Shown here: piece by piece, positions 34,695 to 43,126 of the stretch | How the letters are laid out: each line of letters starts with the position of its first letter | Position numbering within the stretch: the first letter of the stretch is position 1 | Assembly: GCF_011766325.1 (NCBI RefSeq) | Contig: NZ_BLLG01000013.1 | Coordinates: forward strand, 90,929 to 154,928 | From: Streptomyces pacificus | GTDB lineage: Bacteria; Actinomycetota; Actinomycetes; Streptomycetales; Streptomycetaceae | Length of the DNA: 64,000 nt | Direction of reading: 5' to 3' | The notes under the pieces: generated by a model | Told to the model about the DNA's origin: nothing | Database searches by the model: none | Seen by the model: the letters and a program-made list of their open reading frames with translations, nothing else | Program-made: the position numbers and the translations under genes

Positions 34695-35767
34695 CCACGA
34701 CCGCCGCCGACAGCGCACAGCCCGCCCCGGCCGTGGCCCGGGACTGGCAGGCCACCCATGTCTTCTACGCCGCCAACCCCCGGCCCCTGCTTCTCCAGTG
34801 CGTCAGGCCCCTGGTGGCCGGTCTGGAGGAGGCCGGGCTCATCTCCGGCTGGTTCTTCATCAACTACTGGCTGGAGGGACCGCACGTCCGGCTCCGGCTG
34901 AAGCCCTCCTCCCCGGAGGCGGCGGCGGAGGTGCGTCGCCGCACCGAGGAAGCCGTGGACGCCTTCCTCGCCGAGCGCCCCGCCCTCTACGAGGTCGACT
35001 CGGGCTTCCTCAACGACTTCTACAACACGCTGTTCGACATCGAGTTCCCCGGCGCGGAACGCGGCCACTACACCGACGCCCGGGGCCGGATGCGGCTGCG
35101 CCCCAACAACTCCCGCAGCGCGGAACCGTACGAGCCCGAGTACGGCAAGTACGGAGGCCCCGCCGGAGTAGCCCTCGCCGAATGGCACTTCCGCCACTCC
35201 AGCGACCTGGTCGTCGACGCCTTCCGCAGCAAGAACCTGCATCTGCGCACGGTGCTGCTCGGCACGTCCGCGCAGCTGATGATGGTCATGTCCGGCACCT
35301 TCCTGCACGGGGACACCGAACTCGCCGACTACCTGGACAGCTACTACACCTTCTGGCACCGCGCCTTCCCCGGCACCGGGTTCATCGGCAGCGAGGAGTA
35401 CGACCGCAACTACGCCGCCATGGCGCCCTCGCTCGCGGGGCACTTCGCCCGGGTCCGCGCCGCCACCCGCGACGGAGCACCGGGCCGGCTGCCGTCGTTC
35501 CTGGCCCGCTGGGCCGAGCACTGCGCCGAACTGCGCAGCCGCGCCGGGAAGCTGGCCACCGACGGCGACCTGGTGTTCCGCTCCTGGGACGGTGCGCGCG
35601 ACGAACGGGTCACCGACCCGGCGGCCGCGCTCCCGCTGCTGCTCTCCCCATACATGCACATGACGAACAACCGGCTGCACGTCACCATCAGGGACGAAGC
35701 GTACCTCGCGCACGTCCTGGGCCGCGCCCTGCGCGAACCCGGGCCCGGTGCCGGGGAGGCGCAGTGA
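34691..35767 (+). CDS. stand-alone SpaB_C protein (thiopeptide-type; elimination or cycloaddition)
   Basis: This 358-aa protein starts at a TTG overlapping the LanB stop. It has the SpaB_C/thiopeptide-type fold: WFFINYWLEGPHVRLRLKP, then YEPEYGKYGGPAGV and HMTNNRLHV near the C-terminus. The retained Arg pair, the E-x-x-x-YGG element and the HMxxNR element match glutamate-elimination domains, so glutamate elimination to dehydroalanine/dehydrobutyrine is the first guess. Pyridine synthases of thiopeptide pathways share this fold, and only one such protein is seen, so it might do either job or both. It overlaps the next gene by 4 nt. Confidence 0.85.
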   Translation: MTTTAADSAQPAPAVARDWQATHVFYAANPRPLLLQCVRPLVAGLEEAGLISGWFFINYWLEGPHVRLRLKPSSPEAAAEVRRRTEEAVDAFLAERPALYEVDSGFLNDFYNTLFDIEFPGAERGHYTDARGRMRLRPNNSRSAEPYEPEYGKYGGPAGVALAEWHFRHSSDLVVDAFRSKNLHLRTVLLGTSAQLMMVMSGTFLHGDTELADYLDSYYTFWHRAFPGTGFIGSEEYDRNYAAMAPSLAGHFARVRAATRDGAPGRLPSFLARWAEHCAELRSRAGKLATDGDLVFRSWDGARDERVTDPAAALPLLLSPYMHMTNNRLHVTIRDEAYLAHVLGRALREPGPGAGEAQ

Positions 35768-37017
35768 CCGCCCCGGCCGTACCGTCGCGCTACCGTCCCG
35801 CGCTCCGCCCCGGTGTGCTCCTCAGCGATGCGCTGCTCCTCGGGCCGGACCTCGTCCACCTGATCAAGAACACCGGGAGCGGGAAGTCGTTCAGCGTCGG
35901 CCCCCGGGAGCACTTCCTGATCTCCCGGATGGACGGCACCCGCACCCTGGAGGAGATCGGGGCCGACTACGCGGTGCAGTTCGGGCGGCGTCTCGGGGAC
36001 TCCCACTGGCGGTCCCTGCTGGCGCTGCTCGGCTCCCGCGACCTCCTCGCGGGACGCCGGGATCCCGCTGCCGGTCCGGGGGGTGCGGCTGCCGGTACCG
36101 CGGCCGCGGTACCGGCAGCATCCGCGTCCGCGTTTGCGCCCGATCCCGCGTACGCCTCCTCGCCCGCTCCCTCGTCGGCGGCCCCGGCCGGTACCGCACC
36201 CCGTTCTGCCTCCGCACCCGGTAGCGAACCACCGGCTTCCCGGGGGCTGCTGCGCGGCAGTGTCCGCCTCGTCGCGGACGCGGACGCGACCGCGACCCGG
36301 CTCCACCGCCTCACCCGGCACCTGCTCTCTCCCGCCGCGCTGCTGCCGCTGCTGGCGCTGACCGCGGTCATGGAGGCCGCCCTGCTGCTGCGCCTGGGTG
36401 AACTCCTCGACGCCATCGCCGCGTTGCTCACCACCCCGGCACTGCTTCTCGCAGTCGCCACGCTGCTGTGGCTGAGCACGGCACTGCACGAACTCGCCCA
36501 CGGAGTCCTCGCGCACCACCACGGCGGACGGGTGTCCGAGATCGGGCTGCGCTGGCGCCTCCCCGTGATCATCATGTACTGCACCGTGGACGACTTCCTC
36601 CATCTGGCCGGACGGCGCGGCAGAATCGCGACCGCCGGCGCGGGCGCCGCGATGAATCTGCTGTTCCTGCTGCCGTTCTTCGCCGTCTGGACGTTCGCCC
36701 CGCTCGACCGCACCACCCAGCAGGCGCTCGGGGCGCTCCTCCTGCTCGGCAGCGTGCAGGCCTTCACCATGCTGCTCCCGCTGCCACCCCTCGACGGGTA
36801 CCGGATCGCCGCCCAACTCCTCGGCGCCACCGGACTCGCCGCGTCCACGGCCGCATACCTGAAACTGGTGCTACGGCGCGACCCCGCGGTCGCCCGCTAC
36901 CCCCGGCGCGCCCGGCGCGCCTACACCGGCTACGGGGCGGTGGTCGCACTGACCCTCGTGCTGCTCGCGGCGTCCGCGTCGGCCGTGTTCCACCACTACC
37001 TCACCAGCGCGCCATGA
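35764..37017 (+). CDS. M50-type membrane metalloprotease with N-terminal PqqD-like region
   Basis: This 417-aa protein has an N-terminal about 95 residues (LIKNTGSGKSFSVGPREHFLISRMDGTRTLEEIGADYA) resembling a PqqD/leader-recognition-type domain. A low-complexity Ala/Pro linker (about 100-160) and a membrane domain follow, with the zinc motif HELAH (H242, E243, H246) and about six hydrophobic segments, as in site-2-protease-like 'peptide zinc metalloprotease' proteins. The GTG start overlaps the SpaB_C gene stop. In RiPP clusters such proteins are candidates for leader removal, export or immunity. A PPLDGYRIA segment near the end fits the distal M50 motif. Confidence 0.82.
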   Translation: MTAPAVPSRYRPALRPGVLLSDALLLGPDLVHLIKNTGSGKSFSVGPREHFLISRMDGTRTLEEIGADYAVQFGRRLGDSHWRSLLALLGSRDLLAGRRDPAAGPGGAAAGTAAAVPAASASAFAPDPAYASSPAPSSAAPAGTAPRSASAPGSEPPASRGLLRGSVRLVADADATATRLHRLTRHLLSPAALLPLLALTAVMEAALLLRLGELLDAIAALLTTPALLLAVATLLWLSTALHELAHGVLAHHHGGRVSEIGLRWRLPVIIMYCTVDDFLHLAGRRGRIATAGAGAAMNLLFLLPFFAVWTFAPLDRTTQQALGALLLLGSVQAFTMLLPLPPLDGYRIAAQLLGATGLAASTAAYLKLVLRRDPAVARYPRRARRAYTGYGAVVALTLVLLAASASAVFHHYLTSAP

Positions 37018-37058
37018 CGACCCCTCGGCCGCGATCCGCACCCACGAAGGAGAGTTCC

Positions 37059-37991
37059 ATGCCCCCCACCGCCGGCCCGCAGGACGGCCCGGCCGTCGCC
37101 CTTGACGCCGTGCACAAGCGTTACGGAGCCGTGCAGGCCATCGACGGTGTGTCACTGACCGTACCCCGCGGGGAGTTCTTCGGACTGCTCGGGCCCAACG
37201 GCGCCGGGAAGACGACGCTCGTGGAGATCATGGAGGGCCAGCGGCGCGCCGACTCGGGCACCGTCTCCGTCCTCGGCCACAGTCCCTGGCCCCGGAACCC
37301 GGCGCTCCTAGCACGCATCGGCGCCCAGACCCAGTCGTCCGCGTTCTTCGTCCGGCTCACCGCCCGCGAGCATCTGCGCACGGTGGCGGCCCTGTACCGG
37401 GTGGACGGCAGCGCGGCCGAGCGCGCGCTCGCCTCCGTCGGTCTCACGGAGCACGGCGGCACCCGGGTCGACGACCTCTCCGGCGGGCAGCGGCAGCGGC
37501 TCGCCATCGCCTCCGCCCTCGTCCACCAGCCCGAGCTGATCTTCCTCGACGAACCGACCGCTGCCCTCGACCCGCAGGCCCGCAGGGCACTGTGGCAGGT
37601 ACTGCGCGACCTCAAGGGCGCGGGCCGCACCATCGTCTACACCACCCACCACCTCGACGAGGCGGAGGAGCTGTGCGATCGGGTGGCGATCCTCGTCGGC
37701 GGTCGGCTCGCCGCGCTGGACAGCCCGGGCCGGCTCATCGAGCAATCCAGCCCCACCACCCGGCTGCTGGTGCCCGCCGACCGACTGGATCTGGAGACGG
37801 CCCGCGGGATCCCGGGTGTCGAACGCGCCGCCCTCGACGGCGACTCGGTCGTTCTCGAGACCCTCGACGCCGGCAGCGTGCTCGCCGCCGTCGACGCCGT
37901 CGCCGGACTCCGCGGCGTCCGCACCCGCACCGCCGGACTGGAGGACGTCTACCTCCAACTGACCGGCGCGCCGGAAAGCCCGCACCTCTAG
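37059..37991 (+). CDS. ABC exporter ATP-binding subunit
   Basis: This 310-aa ATPase has Walker A GPNGAGKTT, signature LSGGQRQR, Walker B LIFLDEPT and the H-loop YTTHHLDEAEEL, typical of ABC-2 (CcmA/DrrA-like) exporters. AAGGAGAG lies about 7 nt before the ATG at 37059. With the permease at 38383 it probably exports the mature peptide and gives self-protection. Confidence 0.93.
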   Translation: MPPTAGPQDGPAVALDAVHKRYGAVQAIDGVSLTVPRGEFFGLLGPNGAGKTTLVEIMEGQRRADSGTVSVLGHSPWPRNPALLARIGAQTQSSAFFVRLTAREHLRTVAALYRVDGSAAERALASVGLTEHGGTRVDDLSGGQRQRLAIASALVHQPELIFLDEPTAALDPQARRALWQVLRDLKGAGRTIVYTTHHLDEAEELCDRVAILVGGRLAALDSPGRLIEQSSPTTRLLVPADRLDLETARGIPGVERAALDGDSVVLETLDAGSVLAAVDAVAGLRGVRTRTAGLEDVYLQLTGAPESPHL

Positions 37992-38382
37992 GGCGGGTTG
38001 CGCAAGCACCCCGGCCCGCGACGCCCGGCACACACGCGTCCCCGGACCCTCGGGCACGGGAGATGCCCCGCGCCGTGTCGCCGGGCTCACCCGGCGACGC
38101 GCGGTACGCGGCGACCCTCCGCCGTGCGATCGCCCACCCGGAGGCCGCAAGCCCCGCCCCGCGATCGGAGCGAGCCGCCTGCGCGCCCCGGGCCGGCCGG
38201 GCCCCGCACCCGAGCCGATGCCTACGACCGCCTATCGCCTATCGCCCCGCCTCCCGCCGGCGACGCCGGCACCGACCGGACCCCGGCCACCTCCCTCCTC
38301 CCTCCCTCCTCCCGCCACTTCCTCCCGCCACCTCCTCCCGCCGGCGCCCGACGCCGGCCGACGAACCACGGAGACCTCCGCC
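37992..38382. other. 391-nt gap between exporter genes with pyrimidine-rich repeats
   Basis: No gene is supported. The part from 38281 to 38345 is a pyrimidine tract built from CCTCC and CTCCCGCCA repeats. Such a gap between an exporter's ATPase and permease genes is unusual, as the pair is normally adjacent. It may hold an internal promoter, but none is recognisable. Confidence 0.4.
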
Positions 38383-39135
38383 ATGAGCGCCTACGCCGCG
38401 CTGACCACAGCCGGATACCGGGCCTACACCCGGGACCGGACCACGCTCTTCTTCACCTTCGCCTTCCCCCTGCTGTTCCTCGTCGTCTTCGGCCTCGTCT
38501 TCAGCGGGCAGGACGTCGAGCAGAGCGGCCGGCCGTACATCGACCACATCGCCCCCGGCGTCCTTGCCTGGGGTGTGGGCAACGCGGCCGTGTTCGGCGT
38601 CGCGTTCGTCCTGATGCAGTGGCGCCGTGACGACATCCTGCGCCTCATCCGGATGACACCCACGCCCCTCTCCGCCGTCATCGCCTCCCGCTATGCGCTG
38701 GCGCTCGCCGTCGGTGCCGTCCAGGCCGTGCTGTTCGTCGCCGTGGCCATGCTGCCGTTCTTCGGGCTGGGCGTGGCCGGGAGCTGGCCGCTGGCGCTGC
38801 CCGTGCTCGTCCTCGGCATCACGGCCTTCCTGATGCTGGGGGTGATCGTCGGCTCGTACGCCAAGACCCCGGAGGCCGTCGCCGCGGTCGCCAACTGCCT
38901 GATGATCCCCATGGCGTTCCTGTCCGGTTCGTTCCTCCCGCTGGACATGATGCCGGACTGGATGCAGACCCTGTCGCGGGCCCTGCCGCTGCGCTACCTC
39001 AACGACGGCGTCTCGGCCGCGCTCACGGGCGGGAGCACCGGCGGAGTGCTCCTCGACTGCGGGGTACTCGCCGGCTTCGCCGTGGTGCTGGGTGCCATCG
39101 CCGTCAGGACCTTCCGCTGGAGCGACTCGTCATGA
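38383..39135 (+). CDS. ABC-2 type exporter permease
   Basis: This 250-aa membrane protein has six predicted helices and the ABC-2 permease layout (TLFFTFAFPLLFLVVFGLVF near the N-terminus, NCLMIPMAFLSGSFLPLDMMP with the following helix near the C-terminus). It partners the ATPase at 37059. GGAG lies about 9 nt upstream of the ATG at 38383. Its stop overlaps the start of the second YcaO gene (ATGA), which ties export and modification into one transcript. Confidence 0.92.
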   Translation: MSAYAALTTAGYRAYTRDRTTLFFTFAFPLLFLVVFGLVFSGQDVEQSGRPYIDHIAPGVLAWGVGNAAVFGVAFVLMQWRRDDILRLIRMTPTPLSAVIASRYALALAVGAVQAVLFVAVAMLPFFGLGVAGSWPLALPVLVLGITAFLMLGVIVGSYAKTPEAVAAVANCLMIPMAFLSGSFLPLDMMPDWMQTLSRALPLRYLNDGVSAALTGGSTGGVLLDCGVLAGFAVVLGAIAVRTFRWSDSS

Positions 39136-41138
39136 CCGCTGCCACAGCCGCCACCACCACCGGTGCCGCTGCCGCTGCCGCCGCGGACGCCGCCGCGCCA
39201 CCGCTGGGGCAGGCCACCGCCCTCCTCCAGGAGGCGCTCGAAGCACGCCGCACCGTACACGGGGACGGGCGCGCCGCCGTCCCCGCACCGCTCGTCGTGC
39301 CCCTCGGCGCGGCGGACGTCCTGGGCACCGGCGTCCCCGACCCGCACGCCGCCACCCGGCCCCGGGCAAACGTCCAGCTGACCGCCCGCGCGGTCCTCGT
39401 CGGCCCCTGGGGCGGAACCCGTGAGGCGGCGTGCGGGCAGTGCCTCGCCATGCGCTGGCAGCGGCTGCGCAGCCGCTCCGAACGGGAGGCGCTCGAACGA
39501 GGCCGTCCGTCACACGGGGCGGCGGCCTGGCCGCTGCTCACCCCGTACGCCGTCGACGCGGTATGGGCCGTCTACCGGGCCGCCCTGGGCGGACGGATCT
39601 CCCCACCGGCCGAGGCCCCGGCCGACCGCGCACTGCCCCAGGTGACCCGCGTCGACCTGGGGACCCTCGCGACCGTGACCTTCCCGCTGCTCCCCGAACC
39701 CCTCTGCCCGTCCTGCGTCACCGCCGTCCCCGAGACCGCGGACACCGCCCCGGCCCGGCTGCGGGCGGCCCCCAAGCCGGACCCCGGCCGCTACCGGCTG
39801 CGCCCGGCCTCCTCGTACGACCTCCCCGAGCAGGCGCTCGCCAACCCCGTCTGCGGGGCGCTCGGCGCCCGTACCTGGATCAACCCCGCCTCGACCACCA
39901 CCGCCCCCGTCGCCGGGACCAACTTCGTCCGCGGCTACGCAGGGCTGAACGACGTGACCTGGAGCGGCCAGGCCAACAGCTACGCCGCCAGCCGTACGCT
40001 GGCCCGACTGGAGGGCCTGGAACGCTACGCGGGCACCCACCGCCGCCGCGGCACCGCGCCCGTGACGGCCTCGTACGACGACCTCGTCGCGGCCGGCACC
40101 CCTGCCGTCGACCCCGCGGTGCGCGGCCTCTACGCCCCGCAGACCTATGCGCGCGACCCGCTCGTCAGCCCCTTCGACCCGGCCCGGGAGATCCCCTGGG
40201 TCTGGGGCCGTTCGCTGCGCGACGACCGGCCGGTGCTCGTCCCCGCCCGCCTCGCCCACTACAGCGCGGGAACCGACGCCGACAACTTCGTCTTCGAGTG
40301 CTCCAACGGCTGTGCGACCGGCGGCAGTGCGGCGGAGGCGGTCCTCTTCGCCCTGCTGGAGATCATCGAACGCGACGCCTTCCTGCTGGCCTGGTACGGG
40401 CGCGCCCCGCTCACCGCGATCGACCTCCGCAGCTGCCGGCGTGCGTCGATCCGCGCCATGGCCGACCGGGCGGAGCTGCACGGCTACGACGTCCTCGCCC
40501 ACGACACCACCATGGATCTCGCCGTGCCGGTGGTCACCGCGCTCGCCGTCCGCCGCGACGGCGGTCCCGGTACCCTGTCCTTCGCCGCAGCGGCCGGGTT
40601 CGACCCGGAGGAGACCGTCGAGTCCGCGCTCTCCGAAGTGCTCACCTACATCCCGCACCTGCCGCACCAGGTGGCGGCGCGCCGGGGCGAACTCCTCGGC
40701 ATGGCACGGGACTACTCGAAGGTCCTCCATCTGAAGGACCACGCCCAGCTGTTCGGACTGCCCGAGATGGCTTCCCATGCGCGGGAGTTCCTCGAGCCGG
40801 TGGACGTGCTGCCACTGGACGCCGTGTTCCGCGACTGGACGGGGTCCCTGCGGCCGCGGACCGGCGACCTCCGAGACGATGTGAACTTCCTGGTAGGGCG
40901 GATCGCCGAGGCCGGCCTCGATGCCGTCGTCGTGGACCAGACGACCCCGGAGCAGCGCCGTTCGGGGCTGCACACGGTCGCCATGGTGGTCCCCGGCATT
41001 CTGCCGCTGGACTTCGGATGGTCCCGGCAGCGGGCGCTGCTGATGCCGCGGTTGCGGAGCGGGCTGCGTGACGCGGGGCGGCGCCCGGACCTCCTGCCCG
41101 GACCGGAGATCAGGGCCGTGCCGCATCCGTTCCCGTGA
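39132..41138 (+). CDS. YcaO azoline cyclodehydratase (second copy)
   Basis: This 668-aa paralogue of the protein at 27729 has the same layout but no long linker: a zinc module (C101/C104 in CGQC, C192/C195 in CPSC) and a full YcaO domain with LEGLERY (E294, E297), CSNGCATGG and LLEIIERD (E410, E413). It ends in the same PHPFP (PxPxP) tail. All nucleotide-binding motifs are intact, so it should be active. Two functional YcaOs with one ThiF/RRE partner suggest division of labour, for example thiazoline versus oxazoline formation or different core positions. It is the last gene of the main operon and is convergent with the precursor gene. Confidence 0.92.
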   Translation: MTAATAATTTGAAAAAAADAAAPPLGQATALLQEALEARRTVHGDGRAAVPAPLVVPLGAADVLGTGVPDPHAATRPRANVQLTARAVLVGPWGGTREAACGQCLAMRWQRLRSRSEREALERGRPSHGAAAWPLLTPYAVDAVWAVYRAALGGRISPPAEAPADRALPQVTRVDLGTLATVTFPLLPEPLCPSCVTAVPETADTAPARLRAAPKPDPGRYRLRPASSYDLPEQALANPVCGALGARTWINPASTTTAPVAGTNFVRGYAGLNDVTWSGQANSYAASRTLARLEGLERYAGTHRRRGTAPVTASYDDLVAAGTPAVDPAVRGLYAPQTYARDPLVSPFDPAREIPWVWGRSLRDDRPVLVPARLAHYSAGTDADNFVFECSNGCATGGSAAEAVLFALLEIIERDAFLLAWYGRAPLTAIDLRSCRRASIRAMADRAELHGYDVLAHDTTMDLAVPVVTALAVRRDGGPGTLSFAAAAGFDPEETVESALSEVLTYIPHLPHQVAARRGELLGMARDYSKVLHLKDHAQLFGLPEMASHAREFLEPVDVLPLDAVFRDWTGSLRPRTGDLRDDVNFLVGRIAEAGLDAVVVDQTTPEQRRSGLHTVAMVVPGILPLDFGWSRQRALLMPRLRSGLRDAGRRPDLLPGPEIRAVPHPFP

Positions 41139-41497
41139 CGGCTCGCCCGGAGGCGGGGTGGGCGAGCGCCGAGCCTCCTCGGAGCGCTGCCCCGCAGTCG
41201 GAGTGGGGTCTGCCGGAGCGCCGCCTCGTCCGAGCGCGGCGCCGTGGGACGTGGCGCCCTCCGAAGTGGGGCCGCAGGCGAAGCGGCGTCATCGCACACG
41301 GCAGATTCGCCGAGCGGCGGGGTGCGAGTGGAGGTGCGTGCAGTGGGGGCGCGAGCGGCGGGGCGCGGATGCCGGGGCGGACGGGGCGGGCCGGAAGCGG
41401 CACCGTCCGTCGCATGCCGCCGGCCTCCCGTCCCGCGGTGTCGCCCGCAGGGCGGGAGGCCGTGGCCCGTCCTGGCGGACGGCCGTCGCTCCCCGGA
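41139..41497. other. convergent intergenic region between second YcaO and precursor
   Basis: Contains no convincing gene. The terminator-like hairpin at 41422-41461 serves the 3' ends of both convergent transcripts. The rest is GC-rich filler with repeated GGCGGGGTGCGAG-like segments (about 41315-41370). Confidence 0.5.
41422..41461. terminator. hairpin terminator of the precursor transcript
   Basis: A 9-bp perfect stem, GGCCTCCCG (41422-41430) with CGGGAGGCC (41453-41461), encloses a 22-nt loop that can pair further. It lies 37 nt beyond the precursor stop on the minus strand. It has no T-tract, as is common in Streptomyces, and could act in both directions between the convergent genes. Confidence 0.6.
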
Positions 41498-41674
41498 TCA
41501 GGCGCTGCAGGAGGTGGTGCTGGTGGTGCTGGAGCAGGTCGACGTGGAGGAGCACGACGTCGAACCGGCCAGGACGACCTCGGCGGCGTCCGAGTAGTCC
41601 GAGATCTCGAAGGTCTCGGACTCCAGCTCCAGGATCTCGTCGGCGAGCGTGGCGAGTTCGGGCTTCGGGGTCAT
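41498..41674 (-). CDS. RiPP precursor peptide (thiazolylpeptide/TOMM type)
   Basis: This 58-aa peptide has a leader (about 1-37 or 1-39) that is acidic and rich in Glu/Asp/Leu (ADEILELESETFEISDYSD, then AAEVVLAG). Residues 38-58 are exclusively Ser (10), Thr (7) and Cys (3: C41, C47, C56) plus the terminal Ala. Every core residue but the last is thus a substrate for azole formation or dehydration. If cleavage precedes Ser40, the core begins Ser-Cys and places a Ser (S49) at position 10, the spacing of 26-membered thiopeptides. AAGGGAGA lies about 7 nt before the ATG. It is transcribed opposite to the modification operon, from a promoter region shared with the amidohydrolase gene. Confidence 0.93.
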   Translation of the reverse strand: MTPKPELATLADEILELESETFEISDYSDAAEVVLAGSTSCSSTSTCSSTTSTTSCSA

Positions 41675-41773
41675 CTGCGTCTCCCTTGGTGTGCGGGGCC
41701 GGCCGGCGGATCCGGCGCTCTCCCCCGCTCGGGCCATTGCAGCCGAACGGCCTGTCACCTCGCCTCGGCTCTC

Positions 41774-41803
41774 GCTGACACTTCGCTGACACCCCGTGTC
41801 AGC
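41774..41803. promoter_or_regulatory. SARP-like operator with 11-bp-spaced GCTGACAC repeats
   Basis: GCTGACAC occurs at 41774-41781 and 41785-41792, a period of exactly 11 bp. It is followed by the inverted copy GTGTCAGC at 41796-41803. Direct repeats one helical turn apart are the hallmark of SARP binding sites, and the third, inverted copy makes a palindrome with the second. It lies in the divergent region between the precursor (start 41674) and the amidohydrolase (start 41894), about 100 nt from each. The SARP at 22839 is the likely ligand. Confidence 0.6.
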
Positions 41804-41893
41804 GGAACGCCGGACGTCTGACGTGCGGGCCGGGGACGCTGACGGGCGAGCCGCCTTCCGGTCCGCCCCCCGAACCGAGGGCAAGGAGACCCG

Positions 41894-43126
41894 TTGAACG
41901 CAGCAGAACTCCCGCGGGACGTCCTGAGGGACGCCACCGCGCTGTACATCGACCTGCATGCCCATCCGGAGCTGTCGGGCGAGGAGGTCCGCACCGCCGG
42001 GGCGCTCGCCGCCCGGCTCGAGCGGGACGGTTGTACCGTCACCCGCCGCGTCGGGGGGCACGGAGTCGTCGGCGTGCTCCGCAACGGCCCCGGCCCCACG
42101 GTGATGGTCCGGGCCGAACTCGACGCGCTGCCGGTACGGGAACGCACCGGCCTGAAGTACGCCAGTACCGTTCCCGGCGTCATGCACGCCTGCGGGCACG
42201 ATCTGCACACCGCGGCCGCCGCCGGAGCCGTGTCCCTCCTCGCCGGCACCCGCGATTCCTGGCGGGGCACCCTGGTACTCGTCGGGCAGCCCGCGGAGGA
42301 GACCCTCAGCGGCGCCCGGGCGATGCTCGACGACGGCCTCTACGACCGGTTCGGAACCCCCGACGCGGTGCTCGCCCAGCACTGCGCACCGCTGCCCGCC
42401 GGATGTGTCGCCCACGGGGAAGGCCCGCTGATGTCCGCCGGAGTCACGCTCGACGTGCTCGTCCACGGGCGCGGCGGGCACGCGGGCACTCCCCACCTGG
42501 CCGTCGACCCCGTCGTCACCGCCGCCGCCGTGGTGATGCGACTCCAGACGGTGGTGTCGCGCGAGGCGGCGCCCGGCGAGCGGGTCGTGCTCACCGTCGG
42601 TTCGCTGCACGCCGGGGACCGGGCCAACGTGATCCCCTCCGAAGCCCGGCTGTCGGTGTCCGTCAGGGCGTTCACCGGCGCCGGCCTGGCCCGGGTGACC
42701 GATGCCGTCCGGCGGGTCGTACGCGCCGAGTGCGCCGCCTCCGGCTGCGACCGCGAGCCGGAGATCACGGTCACGGCCGCCTCTCCCGTGCTGGAGGCCC
42801 ACCCGGAGACGGCCTGCACGGTGCGCCGCGCACACGAGGACGCCTTCGGGGCGCACCGGGTGACCGGCTGGCCCGGATCGACCGCGACCGAGGACTTCCC
42901 CCACTACGCCGAGGGCGGGGTGCCGGTCGCCTACTGGATGCTCGGTGCCACCGGCCTCCGGCAGTGGCGAGCGGCCGGCGGGGGCGGTGCACCGGTGCCG
43001 GCGAACCACACGGACACCTTCGCCCCCGATGTGCGCACCGCCCTCCCGGCCGGCATCACCGCCATGGCCGCGGCCGCACGAAGTCTGCTCGGCACTGCCG
43101 GCCACGAGGCGGGCGTACCGCGATGA
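41894..43126 (+). CDS. M20-family amidohydrolase
   Basis: This 410-aa protein of the hippurate hydrolase/carboxypeptidase type has metal-binding HACGHDLHTAAA and the catalytic QPAEE, a lid domain (about 190-300) and a C-terminal TEDFPHYAEGGVPVAYWMLG. The family hydrolyses N-acyl or peptide amide bonds using two metal ions. AAGGAG precedes the TTG start at 41894 by 5 nt. It is divergent from the precursor and probably shares its operator. In this cluster it may trim the leader or terminal residues, or modify the product's end; the substrate cannot be read from sequence. Confidence 0.9.
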   Translation: MNAAELPRDVLRDATALYIDLHAHPELSGEEVRTAGALAARLERDGCTVTRRVGGHGVVGVLRNGPGPTVMVRAELDALPVRERTGLKYASTVPGVMHACGHDLHTAAAAGAVSLLAGTRDSWRGTLVLVGQPAEETLSGARAMLDDGLYDRFGTPDAVLAQHCAPLPAGCVAHGEGPLMSAGVTLDVLVHGRGGHAGTPHLAVDPVVTAAAVVMRLQTVVSREAAPGERVVLTVGSLHAGDRANVIPSEARLSVSVRAFTGAGLARVTDAVRRVVRAECAASGCDREPEITVTAASPVLEAHPETACTVRRAHEDAFGAHRVTGWPGSTATEDFPHYAEGGVPVAYWMLGATGLRQWRAAGGGGAPVPANHTDTFAPDVRTALPAGITAMAAAARSLLGTAGHEAGVPR

